From assembly GCA_005223375.1 (NCBI GenBank), contig RXOD01005448.1, positions 1-13,991 on the forward strand: a stretch of DNA of 13,991 nt, written 5' to 3'. The translations under genes were made by a program, and so were the position numbers. The stretch comes from Amoebophrya sp. AT5.2. Taxonomy: Eukaryota > Sar > Dinophyceae > Syndiniales > Amoebophryaceae. Positions 7,891 to 13,991 of the stretch are shown one piece after another (the stretch's first letter is position 1; each line of letters opens with the position of its first letter). A model generated the notes under the pieces. That model was not told where the DNA came from, searched no databases, and saw only the letters and a list, made by a program, of their open reading frames with translations.

Positions 7891-10026
7891 ATGATGCTAG
7901 AAATGGGTGATTGGCATATCGGCACTGTGCAGTGGTATGACCCCGGTCGTGGATATGGATTTATTCGCGACGTGCAAAGCATCAGCGGGGCGGAATGGGC
8001 GGAAAGGACACGAAAAGCAGGCGCACAGGACAGGGGTGACCCGAGAATTTTTTTCGGCAAGCGCGCGATTATAGGGACCTCGTCAGGTCCAGCAGCTGCG
8101 GACGAGGATGAAGATGCGTGCGAAGGAGCACACCATCTTTGCAGCGCGCAAGACGAGCATGTTCCAGTTGCTCCCGCTCCGCCCGGTGTCGTTGTTACCG
8201 TTCGCAAAGGCGATATTGTTACGTTCCGAACGGAATCGGGAGCCACCTCCTTGCTGGACGAGAGCGCGAACTGCGAATCGTCCTCGAGCTCGAGGCGAAC
8301 AAGGAGAAACTCTTGTGAGGCGGTCGAGGTTCACGTTTACCGGGCGTCCTCTCGCAGTCGTGGCGCGGCAGGAGAAGGAGCAGTAGCACCAGAATGTGAT
8401 CCTTGTTCATCAAGGTCAAGCTCGTCAACAAGCTCAAGCTTAAGTCTAAGTGCAAGTTCAGTCACTCCATGGGGAGTGATCGAGGCCTTGTGGCGGTACG
8501 TGATTCCCCGTCCCGACGTACTACCGGGGAAGGTGATGACGAAAGTTTTCCTGCCGTGGCTCGCCTCGTTGAGCTTGACCACGGACAAGGAGAAGAGAAT
8601 GTGGACGCGGCGACAAAGGCACACGTTGCAATCCTGGATGGAGTGGATACCGCAAGTACATGGGTATCATGGGAATGCGAGTGGCTCTGGAAGCAGGGAA
8701 GCTGAAAACGAGGTCGACCGTGCGGAGGGAAATGGCTTGCTTTCGATTATCAAACCGGAAGATGTCTGCGAAACGCCCCCTCTGCGACGCAAGAACCAGG
8801 AGCATGATAATGATTGTGATTCGGATCGTTCGGTCGATTCGCCTTCTAGAAGATCTTCGTCATGTTGCCACCTGGAAGTATCGCGGGAACTTTCGGCATC
8901 AAGATCAACGCCGTCTCCGGGAACATCGCCTGCCACCACGGCAGGCGATGTTCCTGAAGAATCCGAAGAAGCAGCATCTCCTGCTTCTTCGGATACGTCG
9001 GAGCCAGGACGAATGGAAGACACCCACGACGACCACGACTGGGAGACGCGACCAGCAAGAACTCCAAGAACGTCCCGAGCCATTAGCACCAACGACGGCC
9101 GTCACTCGCGCCGTCGCGTCATTGTCGTTCTCGAGAATCTGCGTAATCCGTCCAACGTTGCGATGATCATGCGCACGGTGGAAGTTTTTGGACTGACGGA
9201 TGTTTGGATCGTCAACCACGGAATATCGAAGATGAAGCTCGCTAGGACTCGGCATCGGGGAGGAGCAAAAACAATTCAAAACGTGTCTCGTGGAGCAGAG
9301 AAGCGGTTGGCGGTGAGACATTTTTTCAGTTTCGAACAGTTCTGGGAAGCTGTCCTCGAAGAGGCAGCAACAGGTGCTGACGGTGAAGCGGGCGGCAGAG
9401 GTTCCTACGGGCGCAACGGTAGCGCGGAAGTGTTCGTCACAACCCTGGATGAAGTTGAAGTTGACGGAGCGGGAGGAGCCGGCTGTTGTGCCGACGACCA
9501 AGCAAACGACGTAAACAAAGAAGCTCGCCGCGCTCTTGGGTGGCGGAAGCGACAAGAACAACCGGATTTCCGAAGAAGTTCCAGTATTCATATTCAAGAG
9601 AATCGTCATGTTGAATTTGAAGAAGTAGAAGAGGAGCCGCTGCTCGGCGGGAAACAGATTGCGCGGATGAGTGAGGTTTTGTTTCTCGTGCTTGGTGCCG
9701 AGAAGGATGGGGTTTCGGATAGGATGAAATCTCCTCTTCATGACGCTCCGCTTCCGCAATTGTTAAGCGAGGGAAGAAGTAAGAGAACCTGCCGCGACTC
9801 GGACTCGGCTGATCATGAACATGGTGTTGATCATGCTGCAAGCCGATTAGCGATAGAAGAGTTGAGAGGCATTCCCACCGTCACAAAACGGATGGTCCAC
9901 TATCCGGTGCAAGGTCTGTGCGAGTCCTTTAACGTGGCGGTCTGTGCAGGCATCATGCTGGCAGAGCTACGGAGGCAGAGGCCAGAATTCTTCCCCAGCG
10001 ACTGCTCGCCCTCGCCCTCTTGCTGA
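7891..10026 (+). CDS. Cold-shock-domain/SpoU (TrmH-type SPOUT) RNA 2'-O-methyltransferase fusion protein
   Basis: A 711-residue protein predicted to 2'-O-methylate ribose in tRNA or rRNA using S-adenosylmethionine. The C-terminal half has all three SpoU motifs. Motif 1 is LENLRNPSNVAMIMRTVEVFG (about 414-433, with N416, R418, N419 and R428). Motif 2 is LGAEKDG (601-607). Motif 3 is YPVQGLCESFNVAVCAG (about 671-687, with S679 and N681). The N-terminus matches a cold-shock fold: GTVQWYDPGRGYGFI (11-25, RNP1-like), RIFFGKRAI (52-60, RNP2-like but lacking the usual His), VRKGDIVTF (104-112) and EAVEVHV (143-149), with two inserted segments. Residues about 150-405 are mostly disordered, apart from a hydrophobic/basic block at about 194-265. 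The start is the first ATG after in-frame TAG 7855-7857; a second ATG follows directly. No clear organelle-targeting peptide. The methyltransferase call is firm, the cold-shock call good, and the RNA target unknown. Confidence 0.9.
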   Translation: MMLEMGDWHIGTVQWYDPGRGYGFIRDVQSISGAEWAERTRKAGAQDRGDPRIFFGKRAIIGTSSGPAAADEDEDACEGAHHLCSAQDEHVPVAPAPPGVVVTVRKGDIVTFRTESGATSLLDESANCESSSSSRRTRRNSCEAVEVHVYRASSRSRGAAGEGAVAPECDPCSSRSSSSTSSSLSLSASSVTPWGVIEALWRYVIPRPDVLPGKVMTKVFLPWLASLSLTTDKEKRMWTRRQRHTLQSWMEWIPQVHGYHGNASGSGSREAENEVDRAEGNGLLSIIKPEDVCETPPLRRKNQEHDNDCDSDRSVDSPSRRSSSCCHLEVSRELSASRSTPSPGTSPATTAGDVPEESEEAASPASSDTSEPGRMEDTHDDHDWETRPARTPRTSRAISTNDGRHSRRRVIVVLENLRNPSNVAMIMRTVEVFGLTDVWIVNHGISKMKLARTRHRGGAKTIQNVSRGAEKRLAVRHFFSFEQFWEAVLEEAATGADGEAGGRGSYGRNGSAEVFVTTLDEVEVDGAGGAGCCADDQANDVNKEARRALGWRKRQEQPDFRRSSSIHIQENRHVEFEEVEEEPLLGGKQIARMSEVLFLVLGAEKDGVSDRMKSPLHDAPLPQLLSEGRSKRTCRDSDSADHEHGVDHAASRLAIEELRGIPTVTKRMVHYPVQGLCESFNVAVCAGIMLAELRRQRPEFFPSDCSPSPSC
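8462..8479 (+). repeat. Short perfect hairpin in the fusion gene
   Basis: TCACTCC (8462-8468) pairs with GGAGTGA (8473-8479) across the 4-nt loop ATGG. It lies in the serine-rich linker-coding part, upstream of the two larger hairpins. Confidence 0.45.
8918..8956 (+). repeat. Perfect inverted repeat (hairpin 1) inside the coding sequence
   Basis: GGAACATCGCCTGCC (8920-8934) is the exact reverse complement of GGCAGGCGATGTTCC (8940-8954), with the 5-nt loop ACCAC. As RNA the stem extends to 17 pairs (8918-8956) through one G-U and one C-G pair. It is translated as part of the disordered linker (PGTSPATTAGDVPE) with no stop in frame. Confidence 0.85.
8961..8994 (+). repeat. Perfect inverted repeat (hairpin 2) inside the coding sequence
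   Basis: ATCCGAAGAAGCAG (8961-8974) is the exact reverse complement of CTGCTTCTTCGGAT (8981-8994), with the 6-nt loop CATCTC. It begins four nucleotides after hairpin 1 ends and encodes ESEEAASPASSDT of the linker. The two stems share no sequence, so this is not a simple duplication. Confidence 0.85.
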
Positions 10027-10032
10027 AATAAA
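10027..10032 (+). promoter_or_regulatory. AATAAA directly after the fusion gene's stop codon
   Basis: The hexamer begins one nucleotide after TGA 10024-10026. If used for 3' processing, it would give a 3' UTR of only a few tens of nucleotides. A chance AT-rich match is also possible. Confidence 0.35.
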
Positions 10033-10284
10033 GCGATAAACTGATGAATCTATGTCGTACACAGAGTAGATCTGCATCGAAATAACGAAGCAAAAGAAGA
10101 GGGCACTGATCATCTCGCGACTACCTCCCGCCGTTCTTGACGCCTCAGGTTCTTGTTCTGAAACATCTCAGGAAGCATCATCCGCTCAACAGTTGAAATT
10201 TTCCGTGACGTGTTCAACTTCAACGAGTAACGCTGTGATGTATCCCCCTCTGCGAACCCTAGGCCTGACACATACAGAATCAGA

Positions 10285-10297
10285 AAACCCTAACCCT
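10285..10297 (+). repeat. Short telomere-like motif (AAACCCTAACCCT)
   Basis: AAACCCTAACCCT is almost two units of plant/alveolate-type CCCTAAA telomere sequence on the C strand, with AACCCTA also at 10255-10261. Two imperfect units are too few to be a telomere. Similar telo-box motifs act as promoter elements in plants; here the role is unknown. Confidence 0.4.
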
Positions 10298-10386
10298 TGA
10301 GAATGGTCTAACGATCACGACCACGCGCGTTTTGTGCTGCGACAGGAGGAGGAGGACGAGAGCTTTCTTGTCTGCGTTCTTTTTTG

Positions 10387-10430
10387 GCACTACCACTAGC
10401 AGCACTACCACTAGCACTAGAACTAGTACT
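10387..10430 (+). repeat. 15-nt tandem repeat, two exact copies plus a degenerate tail
   Basis: GCACTACCACTAGCA occurs at 10387-10401 and again immediately at 10402-10416. It is followed by related CTAG/ACTAGT units to about 10430. This is a simple minisatellite-like element in the spacer. Confidence 0.75.
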
Positions 10431-10709
10431 TCTTCATTATAAGATCTTGATGATCCGAGCCTTGCTTCTTGCTCCTCCAAGAACTTAAATGAGTCATCGA
10501 CTACTTCTTGTTTCTGTACATGATTTTCTTCTAGTACTTTTTAGGCGGCCTGGACTGACTACATATCAGAAGCTGCGGGGAGCATCGGCACAGCTATCAC
10601 TACACTTAAGCTAAACTTCAACCTCCGGCCTCGCGGCAAAAAGTAGCATTTTTAAAACAAAGTCAGGGACGGCGACGGGGAACCGTTCGGCTGCACCACG
10701 ACGACAACA

Positions 10710-13325
10710 ATGGCGTTACCTCATTCCCTTCGAGGTCGTTCTCGTTTTGTCTTTTTGCTGGTCGTCTGTTTGCAGCCGCGGCCGCCGCTCTTCAACATAT
10801 TCTTCAACCTGTGGTCCTCGACGCCGCAAAATATACAAACAAGCACCTGCTCCGCGGCGACAGCGACAGCGACTCCTCTCTCGCTGTCGTCGACGCCGTC
10901 GTCGTCTTCGACCACGACATATCTTGACCGAGCCGTCGGGCCTTTCGGGCCACCATGTCGGGGCTCGTCTCCGTCGACGTTCGACGACCGTGCTAGTTGT
11001 GCACCGGAGGAGGAAGATGTCCATGGTGGTGCCAAAGACTTTGACGTTCTTCGTAGCGACGTCGTAATCAAGCAGGAGCCCCGCGACCCCTATTCGATTC
11101 CGGAACACCATGTCGGCCGCACCGGCGCCACGGCGAGTGGCCGCATAGCTGCGGACCACATGCTCAACATCTTCCCGTGCCGATACGGATGGACGATGCA
11201 GAAGAAGCCGTCAAGCAGTCGTGAGGCGACTACTTCTACTTCGGCCGGGCACCTCTGCCAGGAGGGCGGGCTCTTGGCGGAGGAGGCTCGTCGGGAGACG
11301 AAGCCGAAGGCCGCGCAGCTGGAGATGCGAATAGACCCGACGCCTGGCCGTGTCGCGCCGAACCTCGGGGATCCGAATAATTCATCTGATTTCATCGTGC
11401 CAAGTCCGCCGGGTCCAGGCCGTCGCGGCGACCTTCGTTCGACCACTGGCACGACTGTATCTTCCGCCAAACATTCATCGCAAGCGCCCTCTTCGCCACC
11501 TTATCCTCCGCCCTGGCACTCGTCTCGCCGCGGTGTGGGCTCGTGTTGGGGATTGGATGATGACCAAAAGAAAGCTGCCACGACGCTCTACCAGCCCCAG
11601 CGGGTAGATCTACGGGACGCGACGCAGCTCAAGCAGGACGTAACAAGTCTAAGCATTCGATCGAGTAAGGCAAAGCTCGACACTTCTTCCACTTGGTCCC
11701 CAAAGATGATGAACTCTACAACTACTTCCAGCACCCCCTGCTGGACGACGTTTGCACGCGAGGGAAGGCAGGGGTGGAACACGCAGTCACTACAGTCCAC
11801 AGAACCACTTCAAGACCTCGGCCGCCAGACGATTGGTCGTAGAAGTGGCGAGGTTGGCAGTGGCTCTAGTGCATCCGGTTCCGGATCCGCGGACTTGATT
11901 TTTTGGTCGGACAAGGACATCTTCAGAAACTTGAGCTTGGCATCGGAGCAAGGACCACCACTACAAGGCTCTTCAAGTTGCGTGGTGTTGCCAAAGCAAT
12001 CATCGTTTTCGGCGATCGATCTCGATGCAGCCACTACTCGGGGTGGGTCGTCCACCTCTCGTGACCACGAAGAGAAGTGGCGGTGGAGCGAGCATGACGA
12101 AATCGAAAGGAAGCTGATGCTGCTGATGGGAACCGCATCGACAAGGACGAACGGCGTCCGCCTGCCCGCAGTGCCGAAGCTGGTGCCGGTCTTGTCGTCC
12201 TGTTCGTCGTGCGGTTGGCCCTATGAACGTCATCCATCCGCGCGATCCTCCCGAACGAGTACGACCGTTCGCTGGGAAACGAACCTCTTGCTAGTCCCGT
12301 GCGCGCGCGTTCGAGTGGATCTTGGAGGGGCGCTGCGCAAGCACCTGGACGCCCTGGACGCCGTGGATCTTGCTGGTGCAGCTGGTGACCACGACGAGCA
12401 GATGAGTATGCGAGGATTTCTCGCCCGCCAGACGCGTCGGGGGAACACGGACGCGAACACCTCGTCCTGTCGCGCGTCTGCCGCGGCCGTGTGTCCTCGG
12501 CCTCCTCGCGCGCCCGGCCTCCCCCGGCCCGGCGCGTGGCACGAAATCAACCTGCACCTCTTCTTTCACAACGGCGAGGAGGAAATGATAGAGGTCTGCA
12601 ACAAGAACAAAGACGGGGACATCCTCCATGAAGATCATCTTGAAGATCCAGACCACGGGAACGTCGGAAAAGAGTTACGGATCTCGTCGTCGTCGTCGCA
12701 CCTGCTCTACAACGACTCGAGCCCCACGCCCACGCGCCCCAAATCGATGAAGTCCGCGTCTTCAACATCCTCGCAGACGACACAATCAAGCCCGACAGGC
12801 TCTGCTTCAGAGCTGACTCTGGACATTTTCGGGCGCGGCGGGGAAACGCACGACGCCGTGCTGCAGATTTTGCGGGACAACGGCGAAGCCGCCCCCGGGA
12901 GCGGCGTGGACATCTTCAAAGAGAACAGAGCCGAGGACAAAATTACCGACAGTATTACCTCAGATTCCTTGTTTCAGTTCGCCGACTCCTCGGGCGAAAT
13001 GTTCCTCGACTTCGTGTTCCAATCTCGTGGTCCTGGTGAACTTGGACCACTTGGTAGCGGAGGTACTAGTGGTATCGGAATTGGAGATACGTCGAGCAGC
13101 AGTGGTAGTGGAAAGGAGCTGCAAGGAATGCGCCTCGAGCTGTCTCCGTCGTTTTTGCCAAAAAGAAGCAACAAAATCGATTTCTCGAGAAGTTACGCCG
13201 GGGGGCGCTTCGTCCGAAACTTCCCAGGATTCAACTACAAATACATGTCGGGCTGCTTGCGCTTCGACGTGCCAGGACGACGTCGGCAGCTGGCCGGCGA
13301 AAAAGACGCAGGAACAGGATCCTAA
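10710..13325 (+). CDS. Unknown 871-aa low-complexity protein with hydrophobic N-terminus
   Basis: The frame opens at ATG 10710 in the favourable context ACAACAATGG and runs to TAA 13323-13325. Residues 13-21 (FVFLLVVCL) follow a basic N-region, and a second hydrophobic stretch ends near W35, so a signal peptide or signal anchor is plausible. Most of the rest is Ser/Thr/Pro/Gly-rich. Visible details are an IKQEP sequence (120-124) matching the sumoylation consensus, a CSSC pair (C498, C501) with H508 nearby, and a more ordered-looking C-terminal part. That part includes THDAVLQILRDNG, GEMFLDFVFQSRG and GRFVRNFPGFNYKYMSGC. No family is recognised. A luminal protein would not be sumoylated, so IKQEP is probably chance if the signal peptide is real. 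The last residues after about 852 look non-conserved, and splicing to a downstream exon is possible. Confidence 0.7.
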   Translation: MALPHSLRGRSRFVFLLVVCLQPRPPLFNIFFNLWSSTPQNIQTSTCSAATATATPLSLSSTPSSSSTTTYLDRAVGPFGPPCRGSSPSTFDDRASCAPEEEDVHGGAKDFDVLRSDVVIKQEPRDPYSIPEHHVGRTGATASGRIAADHMLNIFPCRYGWTMQKKPSSSREATTSTSAGHLCQEGGLLAEEARRETKPKAAQLEMRIDPTPGRVAPNLGDPNNSSDFIVPSPPGPGRRGDLRSTTGTTVSSAKHSSQAPSSPPYPPPWHSSRRGVGSCWGLDDDQKKAATTLYQPQRVDLRDATQLKQDVTSLSIRSSKAKLDTSSTWSPKMMNSTTTSSTPCWTTFAREGRQGWNTQSLQSTEPLQDLGRQTIGRRSGEVGSGSSASGSGSADLIFWSDKDIFRNLSLASEQGPPLQGSSSCVVLPKQSSFSAIDLDAATTRGGSSTSRDHEEKWRWSEHDEIERKLMLLMGTASTRTNGVRLPAVPKLVPVLSSCSSCGWPYERHPSARSSRTSTTVRWETNLLLVPCARVRVDLGGALRKHLDALDAVDLAGAAGDHDEQMSMRGFLARQTRRGNTDANTSSCRASAAAVCPRPPRAPGLPRPGAWHEINLHLFFHNGEEEMIEVCNKNKDGDILHEDHLEDPDHGNVGKELRISSSSSHLLYNDSSPTPTRPKSMKSASSTSSQTTQSSPTGSASELTLDIFGRGGETHDAVLQILRDNGEAAPGSGVDIFKENRAEDKITDSITSDSLFQFADSSGEMFLDFVFQSRGPGELGPLGSGGTSGIGIGDTSSSSGSGKELQGMRLELSPSFLPKRSNKIDFSRSYAGGRFVRNFPGFNYKYMSGCLRFDVPGRRRQLAGEKDAGTGS

Positions 13326-13397
13326 GGCAGCAGATATCATGGAATTGGAACCATATTACACTAAACGGCTCTCGTTCTCGATCTCGTCGCGCTGCAG

Positions 13398-13587
13398 GAG
13401 CAGGTGTTGGAGGTGGGCGTTCTCATACAGAATCAGAAGGTGGTGCTTGCTGGGCAAATCAATCAATCAATCAATCGACGCTCCTGGAGCTGCCGTTGAA
13501 CTTGAAGTTGTTGCTGAGGTTTCTCGCCTACTAAAGCTGGAGAGTTCAGGAGCGGCGGCGAAGGGCGGGGTAGACGAGAGCCATTAG
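13398..13587 (+). CDS. Possible terminal exon of the preceding gene, frame broken at an AATC microsatellite
   Basis: After a pyrimidine-rich tract ending in CTGCAG (13397), the frame of the 871-codon ORF reads EQVLEVGVLIQNQKVVLAGQ, which looks like amphipathic helix. It then reaches an AATC repeat. Past the repeat, the next frame reads AAVELEVVAEVSRLLKLESS and ends at TAG 13585-13587. With one AATC unit fewer the two pieces would form one continuous frame. A donor at 13269 (GAC|GTGCCA) would give a 129-nt intron in phase 0, but it is a weak site. Alternatives are 3' UTR with chance open frames, a pseudogenised end, or an assembly error. Confidence 0.3.
13457..13476 (+). repeat. Tetranucleotide microsatellite (AATC)5
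   Basis: Five exact AATC units. Because four is not a multiple of three, copy-number change would shift any reading frame crossing it. Confidence 0.9.
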
Positions 13588-13628
13588 CAGGCTCCTTGTG
13601 TGCAGCCGCATCCAGATATCCACATGGA

Positions 13629-13645
13629 CTCCCTGATCAAGGGAG
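13629..13645 (+). repeat. Short 3'-flank hairpin
   Basis: CTCCCT (13629-13634) pairs with AGGGAG (13640-13645) across the loop GATCA. It lies about 40 nt after TAG 13585-13587 and may be a 3' UTR structure, or chance. Confidence 0.35.
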
Positions 13646-13709
13646 CAATACTTGTTGATGTTCCCATCCCGGCATCAGCGCCGTCGAGCTTTCTTTTCTT
13701 GTTGTAAAA

Positions 13710-13715
13710 AATAAA
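13710..13715 (+). promoter_or_regulatory. Candidate polyadenylation signal
   Basis: AATAAA within GTAAAAAATAAATGG, about 120 nt after TAG 13585-13587 and 385 nt after TAA 13323-13325. The shorter distance to 13587 mildly favours the transcript's last exon extending to 13587. Confidence 0.35.
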
Positions 13716-13772
13716 TGGACTCTGATGCTGGATTTTATTTATGTATTTCCGTGTTCCCTAGGATGTCGTGCT

Positions 13773-13799
13773 CATTGTCCACCGTGTGTGGGGACAATG
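13773..13799 (+). repeat. 8-bp perfect hairpin in the 3' flank
   Basis: CATTGTCC (13773-13780) pairs perfectly with GGACAATG (13792-13799) around an 11-nt loop. It is about 60 nt past the AATAAA, so it may lie outside the mRNA. Confidence 0.5.
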
Positions 13800-13991
13800 C
13801 TTTTATCTTTATTTGTCCGAATCGGCTATGCTGGTTTGTGACTGAAAGATAACTGTGTTCTGTAGTGAACGAGCATGAGGGATTCAGGAGTAGGGCGGCC
13901 GTGGAGCCGGAGCGATGCTGAGAGGTACATGCTGGTGTGAGTTAAGCCCTTCCGGCCGTGCTGTCTTCTACTAACAGCTGCGGCCTGTGCG

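Larger units (their letters stand above)
10027..10709. other. Intergenic spacer with repeats, no gene recognised
   Basis: About 680 nt between two plus-strand ORFs. It contains a telomere-like motif, a 15-nt tandem repeat and a 7-bp inverted repeat AGTTGAA/TTCAACT (10191-10197 with 10213-10219). The short minus-strand ORF at 10280-10480 only reflects the repeat (Val/Leu runs) and is not credible as a gene. The last part presumably serves as promoter and 5' UTR for the next gene. Confidence 0.5.
13588..13991. other. 3' flank / start of next spacer, no gene recognised
   Basis: No ORF of note. It holds two small hairpins (13629-13645, and 13773-13780 with 13792-13799) and a poly(A)-like signal. 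Beyond about 13720 it is ordinary mixed-composition spacer to the window edge. Confidence 0.45.

Noticed and set aside
7128..7891. Several overlapping minus-strand ORFs of 60-82 codons
   Set aside because: They overlap each other in different frames, none resembles a protein family, and the region is less G+C-rich like the other spacers.
8905..9759. 284-codon minus-strand ORF
   Set aside because: It lies antisense to the SpoU domain, whose motifs are unmistakable on the plus strand. The minus product has no recognisable motif and is a shadow.
12201..12233. CSSC...H in the 871-aa protein as a zinc finger
   Set aside because: Only one CxxC pair and one nearby His, without a second Cys/His pair at normal spacing.
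13969..13977. TACTAAC followed by AG, resembling a branch point and acceptor
   Set aside because: The branch adenosine would be only about three bases from the AG, too close for splicing, and no exon follows within the window.
1..13991. tRNA, rRNA, CRISPR array, dinoflagellate spliced-leader relict, transposase
   Set aside because: Looked for by eye on both strands. No T-loop/anticodon arrangement, repeat-spacer array, spliced-leader core or transposase motif was found.

Overview
The window looks like nuclear DNA of a protist-type eukaryote. The first gene is interrupted by GT...AG introns that, once removed, restore a well-conserved enzyme. Eukaryote-like AATAAA signals follow several stop codons, proteins carry long Ser/Gly/Ala/Gln-rich disordered stretches, and there are no Shine-Dalgarno sites or operon-style overlaps. 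All four main coding blocks lie on the plus strand, separated by less G+C-rich spacers of about 0.7 to 1.2 kb. That head-to-tail layout, short introns and long low-complexity ORFs would fit an alveolate such as a dinoflagellate relative. This is inference only: I found no dinoflagellate spliced-leader relict and no lineage-specific marker.

Layout. (1) 24-1238: the 3' part of a nucleotide-sugar 4,6-dehydratase gene (dTDP/UDP-glucose 4,6-dehydratase, extended SDR family), three visible exons and two introns; the 5' end is outside the window. (2) 1239-2017: spacer. (3) 2018-2326 and 2390-6790: a small ORF and a very long 1466-codon ORF in the same frame, separated by one TGA. They may be one gene with an intron. 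The long product is almost wholly low-complexity and I recognise no domain. (4) 6791-7890: spacer with nothing recognisable. (5) 7891-10026: the most informative gene, a 711-residue protein with an N-terminal degenerate cold-shock domain, a disordered middle and a C-terminal SpoU/TrmH-type SPOUT RNA 2'-O-methyltransferase domain with all three family motifs. Its disordered linker is encoded by two back-to-back perfect inverted repeats. (6) 10027-10709: spacer with a telomere-like motif and a 15-nt tandem repeat. (7) 10710-13325: an 871-residue, mostly disordered protein with a hydrophobic N-terminus; sequence downstream to 13587 looks like an extra, possibly frame-disrupted, terminal exon. (8) 13588-13991: 3' flank.

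The genes do not form an obvious pathway. One is sugar-nucleotide metabolism, one is RNA modification, and two are orphans. The strongest candidates for something undescribed are the cold-shock/SpoU fusion and the paired hairpins inside its coding sequence.
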